A stretch of DNA of 64,000 nt from Narthecium ossifragum (Eukaryota > Streptophyta > Magnoliopsida > Dioscoreales > Nartheciaceae): the NCBI GenBank assembly GCA_963920575.1, contig OY986971.1:26182145-26246144 (forward strand), in the 5' to 3' direction. The notes beneath the pieces are model-generated. The model did not search any database, was not told the origin of the DNA, and was given only the letters and a program-made list of their open reading frames with translations. The translations under genes and the position numbers were made by a program. Shown here in pieces: positions 45,009-56,392 of the stretch (positions are counted from its first letter, which is position 1; each line of letters starts with the position of its first letter).

Positions 45009-45911
45009 CAGAAAACTGGCGATGGTCTAGATATCAGATGGGAAGCGATATGGAGAGGGTCGTTTGGTCCTAGGATTAAAACATTTCTATGGAAGCTGAT
45101 ATATGGTAAAATCCCGACAAGAGAGGCCCTTTGCAGAGTGGGTGCATCAAACGTTTCTACCTGTCCGAGGTGTACTGGGGAGGTAGAATCTTTAACACAT
45201 CTATTTGTGCATTGCTATGAGTCTAGGAAGGTTTGGGACCTTGTGTTTAACAAGGATGAAGTCTTTAGAAGAGAGGAAGGTTGGTTAAGATGGAAGGAGG
45301 TGCTGCTATGTTCTTCTAAAGCAGAGATATGGAGGGAACGTAAGGCAAAGCTGGGATATGGTCTTTGGGTAGTGTGGAAGAACAGAAACAAGACTATATT
45401 TGAGGGGGATGGGCAGCCACCGGTGGAGTTGGCAAGATCGGTTCTATGGCTGTCGAAGGAATGGAAGATGCGTAGGAAGGTGAAGAAGGTGGTTGTGATG
45501 CAGAACGAAGGGTTCTATATGATTCAAATGGATGCCTCGTTTGTGGATGGTCTTGCAGGAATAGCGGTGGTGTGTTGGAATGAGGAAAGGAAGAGAGAAT
45601 GGGTTCTCGTGGAAGGTGGCACTGCTGTAGATTCCCATGAGGCGGAGCTCACTGCCATCGAAAGAGCGGTGTAGATGGCACAACGGAAAGGTATGGCAAG
45701 GGTGATCTTCGAATCAGATGCTAAAGACCTAGTAGAAAGTATTGCCAATCGGAGACAGTGGCCGGTGCACCTTACGGCCAGGTTGCATAAGCTTTGTTGG
45801 ATCACGGCGCACTTCAGGGAGGTTCACTTTAGATTCATACCAAGGGAAAGCAATGAAGAAGTCGACCGCTTAGCCAGGTTTGTGAGAGGATGTAACTATG
45901 GCCAACTTTAG
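45009..45911 (+). pseudogene. LINE ORF2 tail: zf-RVT plus RNase H-like domains
   Basis: The frame reads WEAIWRGSFGPRIKTFLWKL, then IPTREAL and the CPRC...HLFVHC zinc knuckle, then an RNase H-like domain beginning MIQMDASFVDGLAGIAVVCW with EAELTAIERAV. One in-frame TAG (45672-45674) interrupts it, after which FESDAKDLVESI and HFRFIPRESNEEVDRLA complete the RNase H fold (catalytic Asp and Glu positions visible). This is a dead retrotransposon gene. Confidence 0.85.
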
Positions 45912-46046
45912 TGTAAGGGCCAGGATTCACCGGAAGGAGATGTCCGTGGGGTAACAGGGCCGTTGTGGCCCTGTTTCTTTGTGTTGTTGTTTTGTTTTGT
46001 TTTCCCCAGCTTTGGCTCAACTAGTAAAAAAAAAAAAAAAGGGTAA

Positions 46047-46263
46047 ATCCTGTTTGATACGAGAATAAGTTTTTTAAGGTTAAAAGAGAATAGGATTAGA
46101 TGGGGAAAAAATGAAGTTAAAGAATGTGATAAAAAAATAGAGAGAAATGGGACAAATAAAATAATGATAATTCGTAATCATTAATTTAGTATTTGGATAA
46201 AAAGTGAGAATAAATGGATAAAATGTGGTTATCTCTCTTATCCATCAATCAATCAAACGAGGA
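46047..46263. mobile_element. MITE next to the LINE tail
   Basis: The left end TCCTGTTTGATACGAGAATAAG pairs with the right end CTTATCCATCAATCAATCAAACGAGGA. The interior is A-rich. Its left terminus overlaps the LINE target duplication, so the LINE apparently inserted at the edge of this element. Confidence 0.55.
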
Positions 46264-46749
46264 CTAATCTTCTATCTATATAAGACATGGTTTTACTTAC
46301 ATCGGACGGCCTATAAGAGTTTAGAAGATTAATATCTGATGGTTTAGAATCACCCCCATCACACGAACTTAATTATTTCTAAAAATAATTAAATTCATTG
46401 GTATATGAAGAGTTGGGTGTGATGGGGGTGGTTACGGAAGAGATAATGAGAGAGGTGAATGTGATTGGCAAACCGTGCAATTTGCACGGAGATCTGCTAG
46501 TAATCTATAATCCAGGCTTCTTAAAAAATTTAAAAGGGTATTTTCCCCGCTCGTTTAGAATCTTTACACGTGGAGCGGCGGCACTATCACACTCGTTTCA
46601 TCTCATCCACGGCCGCACGCTGGGGTTCCCTCGGTGGATCGTTTCCGGCACGGAATCTAATGAGGCGGTCAAGTGGCGACCACGTTCTCCAAGCCGACAC
46701 GTGGACAGACGACGCACGCCTCCAACTGCCATGTCGGACACACGACTTA

Positions 46750-46890
46750 GTGTGCGTTTGGCAGCGGATCCAAGGGACGGGGATGCGCGGATCGCGGGAT
46801 CCGTGCATTTGGATCGGCCTCGGATCCCAGAAGAGCGGATGTTATTTTCGGAATCCGGAATCTGTGTCCGACCATTAGCCAAACAGGCCC
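46750..46890. mobile_element. Tourist-like MITE (141 bp)
   Basis: Terminal repeats GTGTGCGTTTGGC and GCCAAACAGGCCC match at 10 of 13 positions and are flanked by TTA on both sides (46747-46749, 46891-46893), the duplication typical of PIF/Harbinger-derived Tourist elements. The interior is rich in GGATCC/GGATCCG. Confidence 0.75.
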
Positions 46891-47053
46891 TTAATTACAT
46901 CTGGACCGTCCAGTTTGGCACGTCACCATCAGACCTGCTTAGGTAATGATCTGATAGACTCTGATAAACAAAATTTATACATATTCTACATAGTTTGCGG
47001 TGTGGAAAGATGAATCCAATAGCTGATGACTGATGGGAGCCCGGAAACTGGTT

Positions 47054-50000
47054 TCAATTCGTCGAACAGCCGAGATGGAACCTGTGCACCTTCATTTTCC
47101 CGTTGAGGGCAAGCGCCAGAACGTCGTACTCCTCAACATACCAGAGTTCCGAGACCGTCGCCTGTTTGATCAAGAGCATGATTTTGACAAGGAAAATGAG
47201 ATGGTAATACAAAGTTTCATAATGGTAATAGCGATAAAAAGGAGTGATGTCTTGATGGAAGGGGAAGGGTTGACTCATGCAATACTGTCACTTGACTAAG
47301 ATTTTAATGCCACTGCAATCAATTAGAGCAGTATGAGAAATCACCTCAATTCCATGAATCTTCTTGTTAATACGAGCAACCAGCTCATGAAAACATTGAA
47401 CTTGATTAGAGAGCTCCTTTGTCTCCTGCAAAAGACAAGCTTCGCATAAGATGCTACTTTCAATAATCAACTAAAAGGGTGAAGCCCAGTGCATAGATAC
47501 TAAATTAGATCTCGAATATCGAAAAGAATTCTAAGTAACCGTAGAGTTTAGCCAAGTTTGACGATATCAAGAGTTGCAACTAACTTATAGCATTCAGCAC
47601 TGCATACAAGAAAAGACATGAGAATAGAATAATTTTGGAGAAACATGTTATGTGAAAGAAAATTCGCCCATTGGACAAGTAGATTCTCCTTCATGACCCT
47701 TCCAAATTTACACGGAAGAATACTATTCTGTGCAAGATGTTACCTCTAATGGGATCTTGGGTTGTCCCAAAAGCCTCGCGAAGGAAGTATGAAGCATGAC
47801 TGGGTCATACTGTACAAACAAAGTGAAGATATTACCAAACGTCAAAAGCTCTTTAAGCAAAAATAGGGGACATGGTGTGCTTAGCAAAAAGACATCACCA
47901 AAAGCATCAAACATTTTCACTTTTTAGCAAAACTAGGGGAACCCACTTGTTTCGTCTATAATCATGATAGATTAGATGACACGGGTTAGATGGAGAAAAT
48001 CTCCCCAAATACTTGTGTTTCATGCTCGATGATGTAGAATACATAAAACCATGACATAGGAAAGAAAAGTGCATTTCAAGCCTCACTTACCAGCTGCTTT
48101 TCAGGTGCACGTGGAAGGGCACTTCTTAATTTTGTTCTTATCGTTATGGGATCTGTACCAGAGATAACCTGGCATTATTAGTCAAAATAGTAAGAAAAAG
48201 TTCCAGTCATTTAAATTCTAGAACGAGAGTTGAAGTAGCTTTCACATTTGATCAATATGCTCAAGTAAAAATAAATCAAGAAAGCAACAGGGAAAATACT
48301 CAGATGCTAATGAACCGACACAATATATTGTAAAATTATGCCTGTGATCCTTATGTCTGAACAATGACGGGTCTACTACAGCTTTTGGCAGAATTTTACT
48401 ATTTGCCACAAGAACTCTCTATGTGACTCCTGTAAGCGAACAAAGAACAGAGAGAGTAAAATGGGTTGTACCTGCCAACATCCCAAAAGCACGCCTGTTG
48501 ATGTCAGCACGACTCTGTCCAATACAATTCTGAGGGGACAAAGGCCCGCTGCTACAGTTTTAACAGCAATTGCTTCAGCTTCAATCTCAACAAGAAAGGA
48601 GGACATCAGTATAGCAGTGAAAAGTCATTCAAGTTAGAAATAACAAAAAAAAAAGCCCGACTTTGTACCTCATTGTCTGTTGCAACTACAGGAGTCAAAT
48701 GATGAGAGGCATGAAACATACTGAAGTGATACATGCTTGAATTCTGAAACCATATGGCTGCTCGACATACAAAGCAGAACATATATAAGCACATGACATT
48801 GGACATACAAAGTGCAATACTGAATTTACACAACTAGAGTTGTAATCTGATCTTGCTTTCTCAGCAAAAGAGAAGGCTATTGGGCAGCAGAAGCAAACTG
48901 GGGTGGCGAGATAGGGATCAGCAATAAATAGGCATATTGTAGATATGTCAAGAAGAATTACAAGGTGAGTATCGCTCCTTAAAGGAATAAAGACTTGAAG
49001 CAAAAGGCAGTGGGAAACATCAGTAAAAAGAATTAAGACACAAATAAAACATCAGTAAAAAGAATTAAGACACAAATACTTCATACTTTGCAGGTCCAAC
49101 AATCCATCGGCCATCCTTGTAAGTTGTACAAAACTAGAGTGAAATGAAAAAGAAGAACAGAAAGTCTACCTTTATCAAAATAGGGAAGAAAGATCTCCCT
49201 AACAGCCTGCCTGCAGTTAAGCCAGGAAACAATGTAGAGGTAACACACAAGAATGCTTAGAAATGAAAGAGGAAAAGGTAAATCACACTTTTTTACTTCC
49301 ACCGATGAAATAGACCATGAAGTGATAATTTTGAGTTTGCAGCACAAATAGCCAATGCAATTCAATATCCCCAAAGTGAAAGAAGCGTTTAGGAAACACT
49401 GAAACAAAGACGCAAATATAAAATCGAAGGAAGGAGAGGATCAAATATTGGTGCATGAATCATCCAAAGTGCTTTAAAATGTGTTGCAGCTTTGAATTCA
49501 TTCATTTAGCTTATGATCCCACAAGGTTTTGGCTGTGTACAGGCTATTAATTAATTGAATTGAAACTGTTCGATGATCACAAGATTACTTACATGTCAAT
49601 CATAAGGAAAGATATGCTAACAGATTCACAAAAAGACATTCCTAAGATGGTTGAATACCATAGGACCGCAGTGAATTTATAAAACTTGTTGTCTCTGTCA
49701 GAGGAAACAGATGCCCCTTTCCCAACTTAACCTTAGCATAGACTGAAATAAGAGATATAACAAGCCACTAAAATCTCTTGGAGCTAATATCATTGATCCA
49801 GAAATATCGAGCCCAGACTTGACCTGAGGACAATTATATATCAAATATGTGGACAATGTTATCAGCAAAGAATTCTCTTCATTTCACTCTCTGTATGTTG
49901 CAGTGAGTATCTTAAGGTCCTCAACTAAAGATGTTCTTTCAAGATAGCATTTCAATTAGCAACCATGGATAATCCTACTTACGAGATGGACTCGGAAAAG

Positions 50001-50780
50001 TCTGTAGGCAGATAAAGCACCGTCGCTCGGACTGGAGGATTTGCGGCCTAAATAAACAAACAACTAAATCAATTTAGGACCAAAAAAATCCTCTTTTCTA
50101 ATCATTGTCCTATAAGTTCAACCAAATTAAGCATCATAGCTAACAAATTCCACCTTTAGTCTAGGCGTAACAACTCCATCCTCCAGATCAAAGATTTCAG
50201 AGAGGGAGAGGCTCTGAGAGGTCTCTCCTCCCCGAAGGAAGATCGGGCCATGCTCGTCCAGATCCCGAGACATCTTATCGTACAATCTCGAACGTCGATC
50301 GTTGCCGGACATCGTGAACTCTACCGAACCTCAGCCACAAGAATCGTTTAATATTCCAATCAAATCAGCAAAATAAAGCTGGAAATAAAAAAAACTAGGG
50401 AGCTTTGATTACAAGTTCCATCAGATCTATAAAGATGAAGCATAAAACCCAACATATTTCAAGCAAGGGGGAAAGAGACGATTATTGCTCTGAAGAGCTT
50501 CCATATAGCGAAATCGATCAAAATTCGGATAAAAACAATAAAATTGCATACGAAAAAAGAACAAATTTGCAGAAAAGATAGAAGTTTCAATGAATCCAAC
50601 AAAATTGACTTAAAAATCCCAAAAAAAAAAAAAAGAAACAGCAATGGATGGATTATTACCGGGATTGGAGAAATTCATGGCGGACCGGAAGACGACGTAG
50701 AATAAGAGGGCAGAGGAGATCCAGATGGCGGCGGCGACGGTGGTTCTCCCAGCTCCTGTGGGGCTCCGAACCCTCGCCAT
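47054..50780 (-). CDS. 2H phosphoesterase (RNA ligase/cyclic nucleotide phosphodiesterase family), membrane-anchored
   Basis: Read right to left the clear exons are 50660-50780, 50154-50320, 49983-50047, about 49170-49210, 49087-49115, about 48669-48760, about 48475-48600, about 48100-48170, 47744-47809, 47345-47425 and 47054-47161. The start MARVRSPTGAGRTTVAAAIW leads into one hydrophobic segment (residues about 14-33), likely a signal anchor. The core shows two HxS motifs, YHFSMFHAS and LHTSFARLLG, the paired catalytic histidines of 2H phosphoesterases. Between them are VVLTSTGVLLGCWQ and GTDPITIRTKLRSALP. The C-terminus is ELWYVEEYDVLALALNGKM. I recall Arabidopsis At3g28140 as similar. The substrate is unknown; the fold suits 2',3'-cyclic or ADP-ribose cyclic phosphates. 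Joining of the small exons at 49.1-49.2 kb is not resolved. Confidence 0.78.
49017..49078. repeat. 32-bp tandem duplication in an intron
   Basis: ACATCAGTAAAAAGAATTAA is repeated with a 32-base period inside an intron of the 2H phosphoesterase gene. Confidence 0.85.
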
Positions 50781-51111
50781 TCGAACTCCATTAGAGCTCC
50801 GAGAAGAGCCATTTTACTATCAGCTCGCGGGTCGACTGTGTCCTCTGTTCCGCATACTCTCCTTTAGCAAATCCTGATCCAGCATATGACTCGGTCGAGC
50901 AGATGATTTGGACTAAATTGGTTCGAGTCGAGTCGGTTAGTTAAGAGGCGCGGTTGAGGCCTTAAATGAGGTCTTTTGGGCCGTAAAACAAATGGGCCGA
51001 AGCGGATCTATATGGTTTTGGGTTCGGCCAAAATAAGGGAACTCTATAAGCTGGGCCTCGATGGCCTAGCCTTATCAAACTCCAACGCTTTAGTCTAGGG
51101 AGGTGATTATA

Positions 51112-51377
51112 GGTCCGTTTGGCTCGCCGGAATGGAAGCGAATGGGAGTGAATCCGGTGGATCCCGGAATATGAGGAATTCGCGGATTCTGGATTCTCAG
51201 ATTCCGCCGTTTGGCTCGCCGGCGAATTCCGTTTTCGGCGTCCGCTCGCGACGAGCGGACGGCGAGCGGACGCCGTCCGCTCGTCCGCGGTATCCGCAAC
51301 CGTCCGCGGTATTCGTAGGAGCGGATACCGCGAATTCCGAATCCCCGATTCCATCCGGGATCCGAGCCAAACGGACC
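51112..51377. mobile_element. MITE with perfect 15-bp terminal inverted repeats
   Basis: GGTCCGTTTGGCTCG (51112-51126) and CGAGCCAAACGGACC (51363-51377) are exact inverted repeats. The element contains a second direct copy of GTTTGGCTCGCCGG near 51211 and GC-rich GCGGACGGCGAGCGGACG words. A 3-bp TAT on each side (with one extra base in each repeat) is a possible target duplication. Probably PIF/Harbinger-related. Confidence 0.75.
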
Positions 51378-51776
51378 CTATATCCAACAGCTATGCAAGT
51401 TTTAAACCATTTGGTATGAATTTTCACTAAATACAAACAGGATTCCATTTGGTAGATATAATAGATAAAAGAACCCACAATATGAACTTAATTACAAGGC
51501 TAGTGATCATGTTTTCAAGGCAAGTTATGGAAATGCAGCTCATGAACGTATACAATAGACTTGAACTTTTTTCTTCTTCTTTTTACTTCCTAGCTCATGA
51601 TCGATGGTTAGAAAAGTTATGTTGATTATCCTTATATATAGAGGTTTTCTTCTTCCGTAGTATGGATTCATGGATCAGGTTACGCTTGGTGATTCAAGTT
51701 TGTAGCTATTTTTTGATATTGCAAGTTGGTATAATATCAATAACATGTTCATGCATGTCCATTTAAGAAGCACGGT

Positions 51777-52168
51777 CAGATAAGGTGACGGTATCATGCG
51801 TCGAAGAGGCCGAGCTTCTCACGATCTTGTTGGGTTTGCAGGCAGTCCAGTTGAGGGGGAAGCCAATTAATGTGTTGGTGGAGTCTGACTCGAGATGTGT
51901 TGTGTTCATTCTCAATGGTTCCTCTACTTGGTCTTCAACTTTAGAATCTGTTTTGAAGAAGGTTTGGTCTTTATCAGTTTTTCTTTCGGGGGTTTCTTTT
52001 GTCTGGGTCCCTAGGCAGGTGGTTGCTATGACTGATACTCTTACTAGGGGGTGTGAGGGATTCAGATGGGAGCATAGGAGAGGAGTTTATCTCCCCCATT
52101 GATGTAGTTGTTAATTCATGAGATATAAGGCTAGCCGTTGGGCTCAATTAAGCAAAAACAAAAAAAAA
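51777..52168 (+). mobile_element. Short LINE 3' fragment with RNase H-like remnant
   Basis: The 392-bp insert ends in an A-rich tail and is flanked by a perfect 16-bp target duplication (ATTTAAGAAGCACGGT at 51761-51776 and 52169-52184). It encodes the last part of a plant LINE RNase H domain (EAELLTILLGLQAVQL, VESDSRCVVFILNG, VSFVWVPRQ). It is severely 5'-truncated. Confidence 0.9.
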
Positions 52169-52189
52169 ATTTAAGAAGCACGGTTTGTG

Positions 52190-54185
52190 ATAGTCTTCAA
52201 AATATATAAATCTAAGTAAGGACAAGAAGAATTAAACATGGTCTTCAAAAAGTTGAATCACTAGATAGATATAAAAATTTACATTGCCTTAATTCAAAAT
52301 TCCAGGCAATTTACAGTCGCATTGTAGTTATCCCGGGACATTAAAGCGCTTAACAAGAACACATATGTCAAACATATTATTTTGAAGAGGTTTTAAAAAG
52401 CAATTAATCACTATATATTATGGTTAATTATCAATCTGCAGTGCTCGCAAAATTTAGGTTCCTGCATCGATCCATAAATTAATCTCAGCTAAAAGAGATA
52501 CTACTTGGCTGCCAATATTTTTGCAATAAATTGCAGTTTTAGGTCAGGCCGAAAACTAGCTTCTTTTTTTCTGAAAGCCATATGAAAAATTAAGCTTCAA
52601 GTTCATACATATTATTGCAAGCTCAGATCTACGTCACCAATTAAGAACTGTTGTATAAAGTTGCCATTATCTAATATTGATGAGATCTAGCTGCAAAAAA
52701 CAGAACCTGTTTCCAGGTTGGAACACTCTCAATACACATATATTCAAAGAGAGTGAAAAAAGAGAAAGAATTATGGGAATGATTCATGTACATTATGAAC
52801 ACTATATAGGACCACTAATCATGAAGCTCATACATATATCCCCTTCATGGCTGCACCAAAAGGCTAGGGCTGTCCTACAAAACAATCAAGTACACACACA
52901 TATATAAATTAAGGCATAGCAATGCATTGATGCCCTTGATATATATATGTTAAAGAGTTTGGTAGGAGAAGAGATAGTACTCTCAAGTGATCTGTCTACA
53001 TTATGCCTCCCTCTTGTGTTGTCTCACAACAATACATGCAAGCAAGCACCACTCTGGCTTCTCTAGCTTTTCCACTATACAATGGCAATCAGTTCATCAA
53101 AAGGGAATGAATCATTCTTTCCACAATGGTAGATCCTTTTCACATATAGTTGCAAGAGAAGACCCATGCATGCAACCAACCCTACTTGTCTCTTTGACAA
53201 GAGAGAGAAGAGAGAGAGAGGGACCAAAAGGATAAGATCATGTGTGGTGCACAGCTCAGTTTGGTTAAGAGGTGTCTATATAGGTTCCTCATTGCAACCA
53301 TCACATTAACATGTGACAGCTCTAATATGGGAGCAAAACAAGGAACAACCGACAGCTCTCTATTGCATGGTATTATGCTACTTTGGCCCTTTTCCATGCT
53401 TGATATGTGACCACTACTATAGAGAAGAGCCCACACAAACAACACACTACATCCAGATATATAAAAGAGCTCCACCATTGATGTATATTTAAAGATCATG
53501 CAAGGGAATTCTGCCATGCATGAAACAGGTGGCCATGGCAAGAAATGTATTCTTTAATTGATCTATTTTTTGTAGGAAAGCTAAAGAAAGTTGATCAGGA
53601 TAAGCTTGAGCCAGCTTTTAATCTTGATTCACTGTCAAAACTCAACCGTTTTTCTCGTGAGCTTTGTTTCCATAGGAACTTTGAGATCTTCATGAGCTTT
53701 TTTGAGTAGTATCTGGTTTATATACTGGAAGTTGTAACCCTAGGGTTTGATTAATTAACATGATCTAAAGTTCATGGAAGAAGAAGAATAGTAGAAGAAT
53801 GATGACTGTCTCAAATACTGTTCTTGATTCAAAGCTTATCTAGCTCAACAGTGTAGTACTCCAACAACAATGGAAAAGTAGTCCTAGCATAAAAAAATAC
53901 AAAAAAAAAGCCCATGATCAAAACCCAACTCATGATCAACTTCCATCACTTGTAACCCTAATGCCCTCTTCCTCTTTCTCACACACAAAAAAAAAATGGC
54001 TTGCATTTGTGTGGCAAGCGTATTTAATTGTATTCAACAAATTTAAGACCAACGTTTGATCCCAAAAAAAAAAAAAAAAAGAAGATGAAATTGGAAGATA
54101 AAAGAAATGATCAGAAACAAGGAGATCGATGGAGCATCATTGATTGATTCATATTGTGCATGCATGGGCGAGAGAATTGTCGAAC
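52190..54185. other. Intergenic region downstream of the TCP gene, no gene seen
   Basis: AT-rich with short unconvincing frames. The last few hundred bases before 54186 probably contain the 3' UTR of the TCP gene. No mobile element ends or hairpins stood out. Confidence 0.45.
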
Positions 54186-54612
54186 CTATGAGTCGTCGCT
54201 GGTGCTCATCGTGTCGTGCCGCTCGCTCCGGCCATGATGATGCGATCCTCCAGGTTGCATGCCTTGTGATGTGGTGGCGGCGGCGCCTCCAGCGGTGAAC
54301 GGTCGATAGGCATTGAGCGCGGCGAGAATCCCCGTATGCCCGGCCTCGGCTCCAGCGCCGCCACCGCTGACAGCTGAGCTGAGCCCGAGCTGCTGGCTCG
54401 GCAGCAACGCCATGGGCGCTGGGAAGTTCATGAAATGTAGCCCACTGGACATGGATCCCCTGAAAATACTCGCCATGCTGGCGCCGCCCCCGCCGCTCAT
54501 GGGGGCGAATGGCCACATGGTGTCGCCGGCTGAGTTCGGATTGGTGGGGTTGGTCACCATCCATAGGGTGGCGGGCAGCTGGCTATGGCCACCCTGGCTA
54601 TACCCCGCCATC

Positions 54613-54644
<32 letters not shown>

Positions 54645-55322
54645 GTGATGGTGGTGCTGTTGCTGCTGAGATGACTCGTGCTCCCATCGGCGCTTTCTTA
54701 GATTGGCGGCCTCGGTGGTGTCGGGGTGGAAGCTCAGCATGGCAGTGGAAGGGCCTTCGGAGGGGATTGGGTCCCAGTCGGCGCGAGAACGAATGGCCGA
54801 TGAAGGGGTGGCGGTGAGGTAGTGGGTGGCACCGGCTGCGGTGGAGGAGTTGAAGTACCCGGAGGCGCGCAGGTGGGAGGGCGCGGAGATGGTGGAGCCT
54901 GAGCTGCGCATGGAGATGTTGAGGGAGGTGAAGTTGGCGGGAATGGTGCCGGTGCCCGTGGCGGCGATGACGGCGGGCTCGGCCTGCTGGAGGAGCCACT
55001 CGATGGTCTCGCCGTCCGACTTGTGGCCGAGTTCGCGGGTGAGCTGGAACACGCGGGCCGCGCACATGGCCGGCATGCGGATGCGGCGTCCACGGCCGTC
55101 GACCTTGGTGTGCCGGTCCTTGGTCGACGAGCGCTTGGGAGGGGGCTTTTTGGGCTGTTGGTCGCCCGCGGAGAGGGCTGCGGAGGAGGAGGAGGGGTGG
55201 TCGGTGGAGATGGCGAGGGAGGGGTAGGCGACGGAGCTGGAGCAGGAGTCGTCTTCCTTCTTCTCGAGGAGCTGTAGGGGGAAGTTTGGCCGGCGGCCGC
55301 CTCCGGGATGTTCTCCCTCCAT
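54186..55322 (-). CDS. Class I TCP transcription factor (TCP14/TCP8-like)
   Basis: The gene is intronless and encodes 378 residues starting [20 protein letters not shown]. The TCP domain spans about residues 63-118: [20 protein letters not shown] is the basic region in its short class I (PCF) form, followed by helix-loop-helix [20 protein letters not shown] and [19 protein letters not shown]. The stretch [18 protein letters not shown] just after the domain is typical of the TCP8/14/15/22/23 group. A glutamine/histidine tract (about residues 220-237) precedes MAGYSQGG, and the tail is glycine/alanine-rich, ending MSTSDDS. Class I TCPs are nuclear and promote growth, germination and cytokinin/gibberellin responses by binding GGNCCCAC-type sites. 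Strong GC content fits a single-exon TCP gene. Confidence 0.94.
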
Positions 55323-55649
55323 GATTCTTGGATCACAACATGGTATTAATACATAGGTAGTTAGCTTAATTTGTTCGATCTACAAATAGATTGGAACTAA
55401 GTGATCATGAGGAGGAGGATCAGTAGGAGCAGGAGCAGGAGCAGTGAAGAGTGCTAGCTGATGTGTGTTTGAGGGGAGGAGGCCAGGAGAAGAGGATGTT
55501 TGGTAGGAGGAGCTTATTCAAATCAATGAGGAGACTCTTGAGTGTGAGTTTGTGAGAAGGAAGTACCTATGGGAGGCCAGAGGAGGAATTGGAGGACAAG
55601 GGCCAAGGGGAATCAGTCCAGTCTATGGAGTATTTGACTTGTGTCCATT

Positions 55650-55650
<1 letters not shown>

Positions 55651-55688
<38 letters not shown>
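55651..55688. repeat. (GA)n microsatellite, tract 1
   Basis: An almost pure AG dinucleotide run of about 38 bases lies 330 bases upstream of the TCP start codon, probably in its promoter or 5' leader (CT repeat on the coding strand). Confidence 0.95.
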
Positions 55689-55690
<2 letters not shown>

Positions 55691-55788
55691 AGACTATTCA
55701 GTCTTTTCTATTGAGTTTAATTTGGAGGAGACCCAAATGGATGTACTGATGGTGTGTGCACTTGGAGGGATGTCCTGATTGGCTTGGT

Positions 55789-55814
55789 AGAGAGAGAGAG
55801 AGAGAGAGAGAGAG
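55789..55814. repeat. (GA)n microsatellite, tract 2
   Basis: About 26 bases of AG repeat, 100 bases further upstream of the TCP gene than tract 1. Confidence 0.95.
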
Positions 55815-55973
55815 CAAACTATAGCATTACTATGAAGACTGGTTGTGTAGGACAGCCAGCCAATCTGATACCTACCTGTGTATAGAGAGAGGGAGAGAGA
55901 CTTGTGCATGTGTCATTGTGTGTATGAGTTGGCCTACACTGCAAACATCTCCTGGAATAGCTAGAGTGAGAGG

Positions 55974-55978
<5 letters not shown>

Positions 55979-56009
<31 letters not shown>
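55979..56009. repeat. (GA)n microsatellite, tract 3
   Basis: About 31 bases of GA repeat. A CT-rich stretch follows at 56139-56170, just before the assembly gap; opposite-strand repeats of this kind may have contributed to the gap. Confidence 0.95.
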
Positions 56010-56012
<3 letters not shown>

Positions 56013-56192
56013 AAGGCAGAAGGAAAGCTTTAAGCAGGAAAAATACAATGAGTGGGAATTATATGGGTGGGGGATGATGAAAAGCTATGGTTTTTGGGGG
56101 AAATGCTTCCCTTTACTATACTGATCAACCCCTTTGTTTCTCTCTCTTCCCTCTTTCTCTCTCTCTCTTCTTTGCTGATTACCCTTTTTTTC

Positions 56193-56392
56193 NNNNNNNN
56201 NNNNNNNNNNNNNNNNNNNNNNNNNNNNNNNNNNNNNNNNNNNNNNNNNNNNNNNNNNNNNNNNNNNNNNNNNNNNNNNNNNNNNNNNNNNNNNNNNNNN
56301 NNNNNNNNNNNNNNNNNNNNNNNNNNNNNNNNNNNNNNNNNNNNNNNNNNNNNNNNNNNNNNNNNNNNNNNNNNNNNNNNNNNNNNNNNNNN
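56193..56392. other. Assembly gap (200 Ns)
   Basis: Exactly 200 consecutive N characters. The true length and content are unknown, so distances across it should not be trusted. Confidence 0.99.

Larger units (their letters stand above)
42512..46040 (+). mobile_element. 5'-truncated LINE split by a solo LTR
   Basis: The LINE parts are 42512-42627 and 44978-46040, ending in a run of As. They are flanked by a 16-bp target duplication with one mismatch (GGGTGAATCCTGTTTG at 42496-42511, GGGTAAATCCTGTTTG at 46041-46056). The first part encodes DKVYWTHEVGGRVTSS, the usual entry into the zf-RVT domain. After the LTR the frame continues with REALC and CPRCTGEVESLTHLFVHC, then RNase H. The reverse transcriptase is missing, as expected for a 5'-truncated insertion. 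Confidence 0.88.

Noticed and set aside
46398..46946. 182-codon frame overlapping other long frames in three phases
   Set aside because: Overlaps a GC-rich MITE; long frames in several phases reflect base composition.
53190..53225. TTGACAAGAGAGAGAAGAGAG, superficially like miR156/miR535
   Set aside because: Only a loose match, and I found no complementary arm nearby to form a precursor hairpin.
54734..55336. 200-codon proline-rich frame and other long frames across the TCP gene
   Set aside because: They are shadows of the GC-rich TCP coding sequence; only the 378-codon frame has a domain.
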